DNA from: Prevotella merdae
GTDB lineage: Bacteria > Bacteroidota > Bacteroidia > Bacteroidales > Bacteroidaceae
Assembly (NCBI RefSeq): GCF_900290275.1
Contig: NZ_LT985324.1
Location: 354,601-418,600 of the forward strand
Direction: 5' to 3'
Length of the DNA stretch: 64,000 bases
Both the position numbers and the translations under genes were made by a program. Every line of letters starts with the position of its first letter. Position 1 is the stretch's first letter. The notes beneath the pieces were generated by a model. It had not been told where the DNA came from, searched no databases, and was given only the letters and a program-made list of their open reading frames with translations. This document shows, in pieces, positions 26,231-35,968 of this stretch.

Positions 26231-26746
26231 TTATGATGAAACCTCTTTCTTGTTCAACAATTCTGTTTTGATTATCTCTTCGAAATCGGCCATTTGCATG
26301 GCTCCCATCTGTATTGTGGGCTGCCCTAACAAAGGAATGAACAAAAATGTAGGAATGCTTTGTATGCCAAATAGTTGTGCGAGCTCGCGTTCTTGGTCGA
26401 TATCAACTTTATAGAAATCAATTTTGCCTTTATATTGTCTTGCCAATCTCTCTATTATCGGAGCCGTCATCTTGCATGGTCCACACCATGTGGCATAGAA
26501 GTCGATAACAGCAGGTCGACTTCCCTCAAACACCCATTCCTGCGGATGCTTTTCGTAGTTCATTACCTTCTGCTTGAAGTCTTCGGTAGATAGATATACA
26601 GTGGCAAGCTCGCCATAATCGGCTACTTTTTTCTTTGTCTTGTGAGTAGAGGTTGTGACTTTGTTTTCCATGTTGTCCTTCTTGTTGTTGGAGCAACTGC
26701 CTAGGACAACTATTGCCACTATCAATGCCATGATTATATTTCCCAT
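26231..26746 (-). CDS. Thioredoxin-fold lipoprotein
   Basis: 171 residues. N-terminal signal with lipobox VVLGSCS (Cys near 18), so probably anchored on the periplasmic side. The catalytic site WCGPCKM (about 90-96) is preceded by AVIDFYATW and followed by FYKVDIDQERELAQLFGIQS and IPTFLFIP with the cis-proline. It should act as a dithiol oxidoreductase. It is transcribed towards tamB and separated from the nqr operon by about 330 bases. Confidence 0.9.
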   Translation of the reverse strand: MGNIIMALIVAIVVLGSCSNNKKDNMENKVTTSTHKTKKKVADYGELATVYLSTEDFKQKVMNYEKHPQEWVFEGSRPAVIDFYATWCGPCKMTAPIIERLARQYKGKIDFYKVDIDQERELAQLFGIQSIPTFLFIPLLGQPTIQMGAMQMADFEEIIKTELLNKKEVSS

Positions 26747-27075
26747 GTTGTGATGTTAATTTAAGATGTGTATAGATTCAAGATTCATTCAACTGCAAAC
26801 TTATAATATTATATTCAAAGTTCCAAATGATTCTTGATGAAATGTTGTTTTATTAGTTGTTTTTTTGCAAAGTCGGTATGACATTATTGCAACATTAGGA
26901 TGATACTTGTGCCAAACTTTATGGTAAAGACGGTTTTGTCGCTAATAATTGATGATTTTTCTTCTGTTAGCTCACAAATTTTTGTTAATTTTGTAGGCGG
27001 TTTTCATTACCGTGGAAGCTACTGTTTATTTCAATATCTGAGTAAAGAGAAATTTCTTATTTTTTTAATATATTT
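26747..27075. other. Intergenic region between trx-like gene and nqr operon
   Basis: A 329-base AT-rich divergent region. A plus-strand TAATTTTG at 26,986-26,993 matches TAnnTTTG and is the best nqr promoter candidate, giving a leader of about 75 nt; no clear -33 box accompanies it. No other structure or small gene was seen. Confidence 0.55.
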
Positions 27076-28428
27076 ATGGCAAATGTAATTAAGTTACGTA
27101 AGGGTTTGGACATTAACCTCAAGGGAAAGGCTGCTGAGCAGAAGTTCTCTGTTAAGGCTGCTGCCCAATATGCCCTTGTACCTGACGACTTTGTAGGCAT
27201 GATCCCTAAGGTTGTTGTTCGCGAGGGCGACAAGGTGAAGGCTGGTGAAGCTCTGTTTGTCAACAAGAAACAGACAGATGTTAAGTTCGCCTCACCTGTA
27301 AGTGGAGTGGTGCAAGCTGTTGTCAGAGGCGACCGCCGCAAGGTGTTGCGCGTTGTCGTAGAGGCTGATAAAGATCAGCAGTATGTTGACTTTGGTCAGA
27401 AACAGGTGGCTTCGCTTGATGGCGATGCTGTAATTAAGGCTCTGCTTGAGGCCGGCTTGTTCGGTTATATCAACCAGTTGCCATACGCTGTTTCTACAAC
27501 TCCCGACCAAAAGCCACGTGCTATCTTCGTTAGTGCTTTGCGCGACATGCCATTGGCTGGCAACTTTGAGTTTGAATTGCAAGGTAATGAGAAAGACTTC
27601 CAGGCTGGTCTTACCGCCTTGTCAAAGATTGCCAAGACCTATCTTGGTATTGGTGCAAAGCAGACAAGCTCGGCATTGACATCTGCAAAGGATGTTGAGG
27701 TGAACGTGTTCGATGGTCCGTGTCCAGCTGGTAATGTAGGTGTTCAGGTTAACAACATTGCTCCAGTAAACAAAGGCGAGGTGGTTTGGACTGTAGAACC
27801 TACAGCGGTTATCTTCTTCGGTCGCCTATTCAACACAGGCAAGGTAGACCTTCGTCGTCTTGTAGCTGTTGCAGGTAGCGAAATCAACAATCCTGCTTAT
27901 GCTGAGGTTCTTGTTGGTCAGCCTATAGCAAGCATTCTTGATGGCAAGCTCGCTGCAAAGGATCACGTGCGCATTATCAACGGCAATCCGTTGACAGGAC
28001 GTAAATGTACAGCCGAGGATTTTGTTGGTGGTCACACATCAGAGATTACCGTAATACCTGAAGGCGACAATGTAGACGAGATGCTTGGTTGGATACTTCC
28101 ACGTACCAATGATTTCTCTGTTAACCGCAGCTATCTTTCATGGCTCTTGGGTAAGAATAAGGAGTACAACCTTGATGCACGTATCAAGGGTGGTGAGCGC
28201 CATATGATTATGAGTGGCGAGTACGACAAGGTTCTGCCTATGGACATCTATGGCGAATATCTTATCAAGGCAATCATCGCTGGCGATATCGACCGTATGG
28301 AGCAACTTGGTATATATGAGGTGGCTCCTGAGGACTTCGCCGTAGCTGAGTTTGTAGACTCGTCAAAACTAGAACTCCAGCACATTGTGCGTCAGGGTCT
28401 CGACATGCTTCGCAAGGAGAATGCATAA
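27076..28428 (+). CDS. nqrA: Na+-translocating NADH:quinone reductase subunit A
   Basis: 450 residues, normal for NqrA. It starts MANVIKLRKGLDINLKGKAA, the family N-terminus; VVREGDKVKAGEALFVNKKQ and FASPVSGVVQAVVRGDRRKV form the lipoyl-like barrel. NqrA is the peripheral cytoplasmic subunit near the quinone site. It is first in a six-gene operon in the usual order A-F. Codon use is that of a highly expressed gene. Confidence 0.98.
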   Translation: MANVIKLRKGLDINLKGKAAEQKFSVKAAAQYALVPDDFVGMIPKVVVREGDKVKAGEALFVNKKQTDVKFASPVSGVVQAVVRGDRRKVLRVVVEADKDQQYVDFGQKQVASLDGDAVIKALLEAGLFGYINQLPYAVSTTPDQKPRAIFVSALRDMPLAGNFEFELQGNEKDFQAGLTALSKIAKTYLGIGAKQTSSALTSAKDVEVNVFDGPCPAGNVGVQVNNIAPVNKGEVVWTVEPTAVIFFGRLFNTGKVDLRRLVAVAGSEINNPAYAEVLVGQPIASILDGKLAAKDHVRIINGNPLTGRKCTAEDFVGGHTSEITVIPEGDNVDEMLGWILPRTNDFSVNRSYLSWLLGKNKEYNLDARIKGGERHMIMSGEYDKVLPMDIYGEYLIKAIIAGDIDRMEQLGIYEVAPEDFAVAEFVDSSKLELQHIVRQGLDMLRKENA

Positions 28429-28455
28429 CATTTAATTTAATTACAAAGAGAAAGT

Positions 28456-29616
28456 ATGAATTTTCTAAGAAAATATCTTAATGACATCAAGCCGAATTTC
28501 GAGCCTGAAGGAAAGCTTCACGCCTTCCGCAGCTTGTTCGACGGCTTTGAGACTTTCCTGTTTGTACCTAACCAAACATCCAAGACCGGTGTTAATATTC
28601 ACGACGCCATCGACTCGAAGCGCATTATGAGTTTCGTAGTTATAGCGTTGCTTCCGGCATTGTTGTTCGGTATGTACAACGTGGGATTCCAGAACTATAA
28701 GGCAGCAGGCGCATTGGCCGACGCTTCGTTCTTCTCAATGTTTATCTATGGAGCATTGCAGGTGCTTCCTAAAATCATCGTTAGCTACGTGGTAGGTCTC
28801 GGTATCGAATTTGCCTGGGCACAGTGGAAAGGCGAGGAAATTCAGGAAGGCTTCCTTGTTTCGGGTATCATCATTCCGTTGATTATCCCAGTAGGTTGTC
28901 CGTTGTGGGCACTTGCCATTGCTGTTGCCTTTGCTGTAGTAATAGGCAAGGAGATATTCGGTGGTACAGGTATGAACATCTTCAACGTGGCTCTTATTAC
29001 ACGTGCGTTCCTATTCTTCTCTTATCCTACAAAGATGAGTGGCGACGCAGTATGGGTGGCTAATGACACAATCTTCGGACTTGGCAATACTCTGCCTGAT
29101 ACATTCACTTGCGCTACACCACTTGGTGAGATTGCTCAGGGAGCTGCTGTAAACAACAGTCTTTGCGACATGATTACAGGTCTTATCCCAGGTTCAATAG
29201 GCGAAACAAGTGTTATAGCAATTGCTATCGGTGCTGTTATCTTGCTTTGGACAGGTATTGCCTCATGGCGTACAATGCTCAGCGTGTTTGTTGGTGGTGC
29301 TGTAGCCGCCTACATCTTCGAGGCTCTTGGCATGACTCCTATCGCATGGTATGAGCATATCGTATTGGGTGGCTTCTGTTTTGGTGCTGTATTTATGGCT
29401 ACCGACCCTGTGACATCAGCTCGCACACAATGCGGTCAGTACTGGTATGGCGCCATCATTGGTATCATGGCTGTTATCATACGTGTTATGAACCCTGGAT
29501 ATCCAGAGGGCATGATGCTTGCCATCCTCTTCATGAACATGTTCGCTCCGCTCATCGACTACTGTGTAGTACAGAAGAACATCTCTAAGCGAATGAAACG
29601 TTTAACCAACAAATAA
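28456..29616 (+). CDS. nqrB: Na+-translocating NADH:quinone reductase subunit B
   Basis: 386 residues. Membrane subunit with about ten helices (VVIALLPALLFGMYNVGF; LPKIIVSYVVGLGIEFAWAQ; SGIIIPLIIPVGCPLWALA). It carries a covalently bound FMN in the family and forms much of the sodium path. VFMATDPVTSARTQCGQYWY is the conserved late segment shared with RnfD-type proteins. It lies 27 bases after nqrA and 12 before nqrC. Confidence 0.98.
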   Translation: MNFLRKYLNDIKPNFEPEGKLHAFRSLFDGFETFLFVPNQTSKTGVNIHDAIDSKRIMSFVVIALLPALLFGMYNVGFQNYKAAGALADASFFSMFIYGALQVLPKIIVSYVVGLGIEFAWAQWKGEEIQEGFLVSGIIIPLIIPVGCPLWALAIAVAFAVVIGKEIFGGTGMNIFNVALITRAFLFFSYPTKMSGDAVWVANDTIFGLGNTLPDTFTCATPLGEIAQGAAVNNSLCDMITGLIPGSIGETSVIAIAIGAVILLWTGIASWRTMLSVFVGGAVAAYIFEALGMTPIAWYEHIVLGGFCFGAVFMATDPVTSARTQCGQYWYGAIIGIMAVIIRVMNPGYPEGMMLAILFMNMFAPLIDYCVVQKNISKRMKRLTNK

Positions 29617-29628
29617 CATTATCGGAAT

Positions 29629-30357
29629 ATGGAAGAAACAAAGAAGAAGGGGCTGAACACCAGTTCAAACTCCTACACAATCATATATTCTGTCGTTATA
29701 GTAGTTATCGTTGCGTTCCTGCTTGCATTCGTGTCTTCTACACTTAAGCCGCAGCAGGACGAGAACGTGGCTCTCGATAAGAAAAAGCAAATTCTTGCAG
29801 CTCTCAACATTCGCGATATAGACGGTGCTGAGGCTACAGAACAATATAATAAGGTGATAACTGCCGACAAGATTATCGACCGTAACGGCGAGACTGTAGC
29901 TGAAGGCGAGCAAGGTGGCACAAAGGCTGGATTCCTCTGCAACAGTGCTTCTACCAAGGAAGGCAAGCTTGCCCTCTATGTTTGCAACGTGGAAGGCGAG
30001 ACTAAGTATGTCATCCCAGTTTATGGTATGGGACTTTGGGGCGGTATCAGCGGTTATATTGCCCTCAACGCCGACAAGCAGACCGTATATGGAGCTTACT
30101 TCAATCACGAGGGCGAGACAGCTGGTCTTGGTGCCGAAATCAAGGATTCTCGTGCTTGGCAAGATCAGTTCAAGGGCAAGCATATCTTTGCTGCAGGCAA
30201 GGAAGGCGTAGCTCTCTCGGTAGTGAAGAAGAATGAGGTTAGTGATCCTACAACACAGTGTGATGCCGTAACTGGTGCTACACTTACTTGTAATGGTGTG
30301 AGCGATATGCTCAAGAATGGCCTCGGTGAGTACACAAAATTCTTAACATCTAAATAA
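29629..30357 (+). CDS. nqrC: Na+-translocating NADH:quinone reductase subunit C
   Basis: 242 residues. One N-terminal membrane helix (TIIYSVVIVVIVAFLLAF, about 18-36), then a periplasmic FMN-binding domain. The flavinylation motif DAVTGATLT is near 212-220 and its Thr is the FMN attachment site in the family. GLWGGISGYIALNADKQTVY and HEGETAGLGAEI are also conserved. It sits between nqrB and nqrD. An ApbE-type flavin transferase would be needed but is not in the window. Confidence 0.97.
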   Translation: MEETKKKGLNTSSNSYTIIYSVVIVVIVAFLLAFVSSTLKPQQDENVALDKKKQILAALNIRDIDGAEATEQYNKVITADKIIDRNGETVAEGEQGGTKAGFLCNSASTKEGKLALYVCNVEGETKYVIPVYGMGLWGGISGYIALNADKQTVYGAYFNHEGETAGLGAEIKDSRAWQDQFKGKHIFAAGKEGVALSVVKKNEVSDPTTQCDAVTGATLTCNGVSDMLKNGLGEYTKFLTSK

Positions 30358-30374
30358 GGAGGAGGAACAAGATT

Positions 30375-30998
30375 ATGAGTTTGTTTTCAAAAGAGAATAA
30401 GGCTGCATTCACCAATCCTCTTAACCTCGACAACCCTATCCTTGTACAGGTACTTGGTATCTGTTCGGCTCTTGCTGTAACATCACAGCTTAAGCCTGCT
30501 ATCGTGATGGGTCTTGCCGTGACGGTGATTACAGCATTTGCTAACGTGATTATCTCAATCATTCGCAACACCATACCAAACCGTATCCGTATCATCGTGC
30601 AGTTGGTAGTTGTTGCTGCTCTTGTTACTATCGTGAGCCAGATACTCAAGGCCTATGTCTACGATGTTAGCGTAGAGCTTTCGGTATATGTGGGTCTTAT
30701 CATTACCAACTGTATCCTCATGGGTCGTCTTGAGGCATTTGCCATGCAGAACAAGCCTTGGCCTTCATTCCTTGATGGTGTAGGCAACGGTCTTGGTTAT
30801 GCTTATATCCTCGTTGCTGTAGGTGGTGTGCGCGAGCTTCTTGGTCGTGGCTCATTGCTCGGTTTCCAGATTATCCCTCAGGGAGTTTACGATGCTGGCT
30901 ATATCAACAACGGTATGATGACAATGCCTGCCATGGCGCTCATCCTCTTGGGATGCGTAATATGGATTCATAGAGCTTACTTTTATAAAGAAAAATAA
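30375..30998 (+). CDS. nqrD: Na+-translocating NADH:quinone reductase subunit D
   Basis: 207 residues, six membrane helices. NPILVQVLGICSALAVTSQL opens the first; ITNCILMGRLEAFAMQNKPW is the signature shared by NqrD/RnfE. NqrD and NqrE are related and together bind an iron centre between them. GGAGG lies upstream (30,358-30,365). It is followed by a 159-base gap with repeats before nqrE. Confidence 0.97.
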   Translation: MSLFSKENKAAFTNPLNLDNPILVQVLGICSALAVTSQLKPAIVMGLAVTVITAFANVIISIIRNTIPNRIRIIVQLVVVAALVTIVSQILKAYVYDVSVELSVYVGLIITNCILMGRLEAFAMQNKPWPSFLDGVGNGLGYAYILVAVGGVRELLGRGSLLGFQIIPQGVYDAGYINNGMMTMPAMALILLGCVIWIHRAYFYKEK

Positions 30999-31001
30999 TG
31001 T

Positions 31002-31157
31002 TGAATGTTGAATTTTGAATTTTGAATTGTTGCGGCATAGCCGCAATGTTGAATTAAGGAATTGAGAATTGGTGGCAACCAAAATTCATAACTGAACAAT
31101 TCAAAATCGGCTCAGCCGATAATTCAAAGCTCAAAACTCAAAACTCACAATTAAACA
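31002..31157 (+). repeat. Repeat-rich insert with two hairpins between nqrD and nqrE
   Basis: Direct TTGAATTTTGAA units on the left and TTCAAA/CTCAAAACTC units on the right form a loose inverted pair. Within are TTGCGGC-ATA-GCCGCAA (31,031-31,047) and ATCGGC-TCA-GCCGAT (31,107-31,121), two small hairpins. No ORF. It looks like a short mobile repeat lodged in the operon. Confidence 0.6.
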
Positions 31158-31784
31158 ATGGAACATTTAATAAGCCTTTTCTTCAGGTCCATTTTCGTGG
31201 ACAACATGATATTTGCCTTCTTCCTCGGCATGTGTTCGTTCCTTGCCGTATCGAAGAATGTGAAGACATCATTGGGACTTGGTCTTGCCGTTACATTCGT
31301 ATTGCTCGTCACCGTACCTGTAGACTATCTGTTGCAGACTAAGGTGTTGGGCCCCGATTGTTTGGTTGAAGGCGTAGACCTTTCTTACCTGAGTTTCATC
31401 CTCTTTATTGCTGTTATCGCTGGTATCGTACAGTTGGTAGAGATGGTAGTCGAGAAGTATTCACCATCGCTATATGCTGCTCTTGGTATCTTCTTGCCAC
31501 TTATCGCCGTTAACTGTGCTATCATGGGTGCTTCGCTCTTTATGCAGCAGCGCATCAATCTCGACCCTTCCAACTCGCAGTACATTGGCAGCGTGGTAGA
31601 CGCTATCGTTTATGCTCTTGGTAGCGGTATTGGCTGGACCTTGGCTATTGTGGCCATGGGTGCTATCCGCGAGAAGATGCAGTACAGCGATGTGCCTAAG
31701 CCTTTGCAGGGTCTTGGTATTACCTTCATCACAGTAGGACTCATGGCTATGGCTATGATGTGCTTCTCTGGTCTTAAAATATAA
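31158..31784 (+). CDS. nqrE: Na+-translocating NADH:quinone reductase subunit E
   Basis: 208 residues, six membrane helices. It starts [40 protein letters not shown] and [15 protein letters not shown] carry the conserved Cys residues of NqrE/RnfA that bind the membrane iron centre with NqrD. It is followed by nqrF after 18 bases. Confidence 0.97.
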   Translation: MEHLISLFFRSIFVDNMIFAFFLGMCSFLAVSKNVKTSLGLGLAVTFVLLVTVPVDYLLQTKVLGPDCLVEGVDLSYLSFILFIAVIAGIVQLVEMVVEKYSPSLYAALGIFLPLIAVNCAIMGASLFMQQRINLDPSNSQYIGSVVDAIVYALGSGIGWTLAIVAMGAIREKMQYSDVPKPLQGLGITFITVGLMAMAMMCFSGLKI

Positions 31785-31802
31785 TAAGGAGGACTCAACG
31801 TT

Positions 31803-33074
31803 ATGAATACATCATTTATATTTGCAAGTATCGGAGTTTTCCTTGTTGTGATACTCCTCTTGGTTGTCATCCTGCTCGTAGCTAAGAAGTTCCTTAGTCC
31901 GAGTGGCAATGTCAATATCGAAATTAATGGCGACAAGACCATCAACGTGCCTCAGGGTTCTTCGTTGATGGCTACACTCAACGAGAACGGTATCTTCTTG
32001 CCTTCTGCATGTGGCGGTAAGGCAAGTTGCGGACAGTGTAAGGTTCAGGTGCTTGAGGGTGGTGGCGAGATTCTTGATTCAGAGAAGCCTCACTTCACAC
32101 GCAAGCAGATCAAGGACAACTGGCGCCTTGGTTGCCAGTGCAAGGTTAAGTCGGACATGAAGATTAAGGTGCCCGATTCGGTTATGGGCGTTAAGGAATG
32201 GGAATGCGAGGTTATCTCTAACAAGAACGTTTCTTCATTCATCAAGGAGTTCAAGGTTGCCTTGCCTCCAGGCGAGCACATGGACTTCGTTCCTGGCTCT
32301 TATGCTCAGATTAAGATTCCTGCATACGATTGCATTGACTACGACAAGGACTTCGACAAGGATCTTATTGGCGATGAGTATATCGGCACATGGAAGAAGT
32401 TTAATATCTTCTCTCTTAAGGCTCACAACCCAGAGCCAACTGTACGTGCTTACTCTATGGCCAACTATCCTGACGAGGGTGATATTATCACACTTACCGT
32501 GCGTATCGCCACAACACCGTTCTTGCCACGTCCACAGGTAGGTTTCCAGAACGTACCTACAGGTATCGCTTCTTCATACATCTTCTCTTTAAAGCCGGGT
32601 GACAAGGTAATGATGTCAGGTCCTTATGGCGACTTCCATCCTAACTTCACTTCAGGCAAGGAAATGATTTGGATTGGTGGTGGTGCTGGTATGGCTCCTC
32701 TCCGTGCTCAGATTATGCACATGACTAAGACACTGCACACAACAGACCGTGAGCTCCACTTCTTCTATGGCGCTCGTGCTCTTGGTGAGGCATTCTTCCT
32801 TGAGGACTTCTGGGAGCTTGAGAAGGAATATCCTAACTTCCATTTCCATCTCTCTCTCGACCGCAAGGATCCTGTTGCAGATGCTCAGGGTGTGAAGTAT
32901 TACGAGGGATTTGCAGTAAACTGTATCCGCGACACCTATTTGAAGAACCACGAGGCTCCAGAAGATTGCGAGTACTATCTCTGTGGACCTCCAATGCTTA
33001 TCAAGACAGTTACCGATTACCTCGATTCACTCGGTGTGGATCCAGAAAGTATCATGTACGACAACTTCGGATAA
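31803..33074 (+). CDS. nqrF: Na+-translocating NADH:quinone reductase subunit F
   Basis: 423 residues. One N-terminal helix (about 5-28), a 2Fe-2S ferredoxin domain with Cys70, Cys76, Cys79 and Cys111 (CGGKASCGQC and GCQC), then FAD (RAYSMANYP) and NAD(H) binding (GGGAGMAPLRAQ) domains. It is the entry point for electrons from NADH. The end, MYDNFG, is typical. The operon closes with a strong terminator 33 bases after the stop. Confidence 0.98.
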   Translation: MNTSFIFASIGVFLVVILLLVVILLVAKKFLSPSGNVNIEINGDKTINVPQGSSLMATLNENGIFLPSACGGKASCGQCKVQVLEGGGEILDSEKPHFTRKQIKDNWRLGCQCKVKSDMKIKVPDSVMGVKEWECEVISNKNVSSFIKEFKVALPPGEHMDFVPGSYAQIKIPAYDCIDYDKDFDKDLIGDEYIGTWKKFNIFSLKAHNPEPTVRAYSMANYPDEGDIITLTVRIATTPFLPRPQVGFQNVPTGIASSYIFSLKPGDKVMMSGPYGDFHPNFTSGKEMIWIGGGAGMAPLRAQIMHMTKTLHTTDRELHFFYGARALGEAFFLEDFWELEKEYPNFHFHLSLDRKDPVADAQGVKYYEGFAVNCIRDTYLKNHEAPEDCEYYLCGPPMLIKTVTDYLDSLGVDPESIMYDNFG

Positions 33075-33106
33075 TCTGAACGATTATATTCAAAAGTTAC
33101 ATAAAG

Positions 33107-33138
33107 ACAAAGCCGCTGGGATTTCTCAGCGGCTTTGT
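33107..33138 (+). terminator. Terminator of the nqr operon
   Basis: ACAAAGCCGCTG and CAGCGGCTTTGT pair perfectly over 12 bp with an 8-base loop, 33 bases after the nqrF stop. Confidence 0.8.
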
Positions 33139-33194
33139 TGCGTTTATAGGGGTGTTTATATTGTTGTTTCTACCTACGTTTAATATAAAAGTGC

Positions 33195-33202
33195 TACCTT
33201 TG
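33195..33202 (+). promoter_or_regulatory. Promoter-like box of the aminopeptidase gene
   Basis: TACCTTTG matches TAnnTTTG and lies 22 bases before the ATG at 33,225. The -33 partner is unclear (TTG words near 33,165-33,170). Confidence 0.55.
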
Positions 33203-33224
33203 CAACGAACTAAAATATAAACTA

Positions 33225-35693
33225 ATGAAACGATTATACACTTTCTTCATGGCTGCCGCACTTTGTCTTTCGTCAAATGCAGCCACACCTATTAATGTTG
33301 TGAATGGCATCAGTCAAGAACTTGCCGTATCGCGAGCCGCCATTGTCGGCAACATTACCTACGACTTGACCTTTAATATTCCGGCATCCAAGACCGAAGC
33401 TGTTAAAGGTAATGCTACAATTACCTTTATATATAAAGGTGGTAAGACCGACCTTCAGCTTGATTTCCAAGGTGCTCCGTCTCAGTTTGATGGTTTATGC
33501 GTTGTCAATGGCAAGCAGATTGCTGTAGCTTGGCAAGACGAACACATCCTTATTCCACGTAAGTCGTTAAGACGTGGCAAGAATATCATATCCATGAGTT
33601 TCATAAGTGGCGACAAGTCGCTTAACCGTAATGCCGACTATCTCTATACACTCTTTGTGCCTGAGCATGCCCGTTCGGTATTCCCATGTTTCGATCAGCC
33701 AGACCTTAAGGCTCTGTTCCGCACCCGTCTTAATGTGCCTGAAGGGTGGGAGACTATAACATCCGTTTCTACCGAACGTATACCTACATACCTCTTCTCT
33801 TTTGTTGCAGGCAAGTTCAGCAAGCAGACACAAGAGCGCAATGGTAGAACATTTACAGCCTTATATCGTGAGACCGACGCCAAGAAGGTGACCCAACTTG
33901 ATACCGTATTCGATATAGCCGACCATAGCATCCGCTGGTTTGAGGATTATACAGGCATCAAATACCCGTTCAGCTCATATGGCTTTGTTGTTTTGCCAGG
34001 CTATCAGTTTGGTGGTATGGAACATCCCGGAGCAATACAGTTTACTGATCATGAGATATTCCTTGGCGAGCATCCCACTCCCGAGGAACTTCAGACGCGT
34101 GTAGAGCTTATTGCTCACGAGACAGCACATTGCTGGTTTGGCGATGATGTCACGATGCGCTGGTTTAATGACGTATGGACAAAAGAGGTGTTTGCCAATT
34201 TCCTTGCCTCCAAGATAGCTAAGCAATTGTTCCCAGATGTCAACCACGACCTCAACTTCCTGCGTATGTATCAGACACGTGCCTTAAGTACCGACCGCAC
34301 CCAAGGCACTCATCCTATACAGCAGCAACTCGACAACCTTAATTCTGCCGGACTTTTATATGGCAACATCATATATCAAAAGTCTCCAGTAATGATGCGC
34401 AAGCTTGAGGAACAAATGGGTGCATCGCGTTTCCGCCAAGGACTTCAGGAGTACTTGAATACCTACTCTTACTCTAATGCCACATGGGATGAACTTATCA
34501 ACATACTTGACCGCTATGCTCCAGAGGCTCATCTCAAAGAGTTTAGCGAGGCATGGGTTAAGCAGAAGGGTATGCCTACCGTTACTACCCAATGGAACGA
34601 CGGCAAGCTTATCATTACACAGTCCGATCCCTTCAAACGTGGTCTTACATGGCAGCAATCTTTCTTGGTTGATGCTATATATATAAATAAGGTGGAAAAT
34701 GATGGTGCCGAGCAAACTCGCATCACCACTACTACCATCCCAGTTGATATGCAGGGCGTTAAGAAGGAGATTGCCCTTGCCAAGCGTCCCGACTATATTG
34801 TACCCAATGCCGATGGTTCTGGCTATGGACTTTTTGTGTTTGACAATTTCGATAATATCCCATTGCCTACAGACGACTTACGTCGCTTTGCCCTTGCTAT
34901 GAATATGTACGAGAACTATCTTGCTCATGGCATCGATGCCAAGTCATTGTCTGATACTATGCACTCATGGCTCAAGGCAGAGAATAATGCTCTTATTGCC
35001 TCACAACTTGTAAGCTATTGGGGTGGGGCAGTGTCTGCAATGCCTGATACCGACCGTCATTTTCAGGAGCAGCAGATGTGGCAAGAGTATCGCAATGCAA
35101 CTATTGCATCTGTAAAACAACGTCTTATCCGACAGTTGTACAATACTGTTTCCGATGAGTCTGTAACTGACTCTATATATAATGTATGGGCAGACAAGTC
35201 AGACCCGCTGCTCTCCAAGACCGACTACACGCAGATAGCCTATCGCTTGGCAATTCTCAAACCGCAACAGTGGCAAAAAATATTGCAGAAACAGCGCACC
35301 CGACTCTCTGATGCTGATGAGATAAGACAGTTCGACTTCATATCACGTGCTTGCACTCCTGATGTAGACGAGCAGCAACGTCTGTTCAATTCTCTACTAA
35401 AAGCCGAGAACCGTCGTATTGAGCCATGGACAGCTTCGCTTCTTCGTTTGCTTAACGACCGTACACGCGAGCCTCTCAACAATCGTTACTTGCAACCTGC
35501 ACTCGATGCTCTTCTGGATGTACAACGTACAGGCGATATCTTTTTCCCTGGCAAATGGCTTTCGGCTCTTCTCTCTGGTCATCACAGCAAGGAGGCTCGC
35601 CAGATTGTGGAAACATTTATTAGCCAACATCCCGATTATCCCGACAAGTTGATGAATAAGATAAAGGAGAATGCGTATACGCTGACAAGATAA
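33225..35693 (+). CDS. M1-family zinc aminopeptidase, secreted
   Basis: 822 residues with a signal peptide (FFMAAALCLSSNAA). M1 peptidase fold: GGMEHPGAIQF replaces the usual GxMEN substrate motif (Asn to His), followed by the zinc motif HETAHCWFG (HExxH) and the third ligand Glu in NDVWTKEVFANF. The catalytic machinery looks intact. The long C-terminal half is helical. It removes N-terminal residues from peptides, probably in the periplasm. It is monocistronic. Confidence 0.92.
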   Translation: MKRLYTFFMAAALCLSSNAATPINVVNGISQELAVSRAAIVGNITYDLTFNIPASKTEAVKGNATITFIYKGGKTDLQLDFQGAPSQFDGLCVVNGKQIAVAWQDEHILIPRKSLRRGKNIISMSFISGDKSLNRNADYLYTLFVPEHARSVFPCFDQPDLKALFRTRLNVPEGWETITSVSTERIPTYLFSFVAGKFSKQTQERNGRTFTALYRETDAKKVTQLDTVFDIADHSIRWFEDYTGIKYPFSSYGFVVLPGYQFGGMEHPGAIQFTDHEIFLGEHPTPEELQTRVELIAHETAHCWFGDDVTMRWFNDVWTKEVFANFLASKIAKQLFPDVNHDLNFLRMYQTRALSTDRTQGTHPIQQQLDNLNSAGLLYGNIIYQKSPVMMRKLEEQMGASRFRQGLQEYLNTYSYSNATWDELINILDRYAPEAHLKEFSEAWVKQKGMPTVTTQWNDGKLIITQSDPFKRGLTWQQSFLVDAIYINKVENDGAEQTRITTTTIPVDMQGVKKEIALAKRPDYIVPNADGSGYGLFVFDNFDNIPLPTDDLRRFALAMNMYENYLAHGIDAKSLSDTMHSWLKAENNALIASQLVSYWGGAVSAMPDTDRHFQEQQMWQEYRNATIASVKQRLIRQLYNTVSDESVTDSIYNVWADKSDPLLSKTDYTQIAYRLAILKPQQWQKILQKQRTRLSDADEIRQFDFISRACTPDVDEQQRLFNSLLKAENRRIEPWTASLLRLLNDRTREPLNNRYLQPALDALLDVQRTGDIFFPGKWLSALLSGHHSKEARQIVETFISQHPDYPDKLMNKIKENAYTLTR

Positions 35694-35800
35694 TGGAATA
35701 AAGCTGTAATTAATATAAAAAAGTTTAGCCGACTAAGCACTATTTTTGACAATATAAGCCACGTCGGATGCAGAATAAACCATATATGGAAAAACGGGGG

Positions 35801-35943
35801 TTGCCTGACAATATTATTTTATGTAACTTTGCAGTGCAAACTTCAATATATAAGGCAACAATGTTGTCAACACAAAACAATCAATGATAAGGACAAAAAA
35901 CGCAGACCAAGAGTCAACCACTCTTAAGTCTGCGTTTTTTTTA
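35801..35943 (+). ncRNA. Candidate small RNA (promoter plus terminator, no gene)
   Basis: TTG (35,801-35,803), a 20-base spacer and TAACTTTG (35,824-35,831) form a good promoter. Only about 105 nt later comes a strong hairpin with a T run. Between them the only ORF is a tiny MLSTQNNQ. A transcript of about 38-105 nt plus hairpin would be produced. Small RNA, leader-peptide gene or relic are all possible. Confidence 0.4.
35895..35943. terminator. Bidirectional terminator of mscL and the candidate RNA
   Basis: AAAAAACGCAGAC and GTCTGCGTTTTTT pair over 13 bp; inside, AAGAGT and ACTCTT extend the stem. T and A runs flank both sides. It serves mscL (minus) and any plus-strand transcript. Confidence 0.85.
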
Positions 35944-35968
35944 CATGCTTTCCTTTGCTTGCGCTTTC

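Noticed and set aside
29665..30183. 172-codon antisense open frame in nqrC
   Set aside because: It is a shadow of a strongly biased coding sequence and shows no family features.
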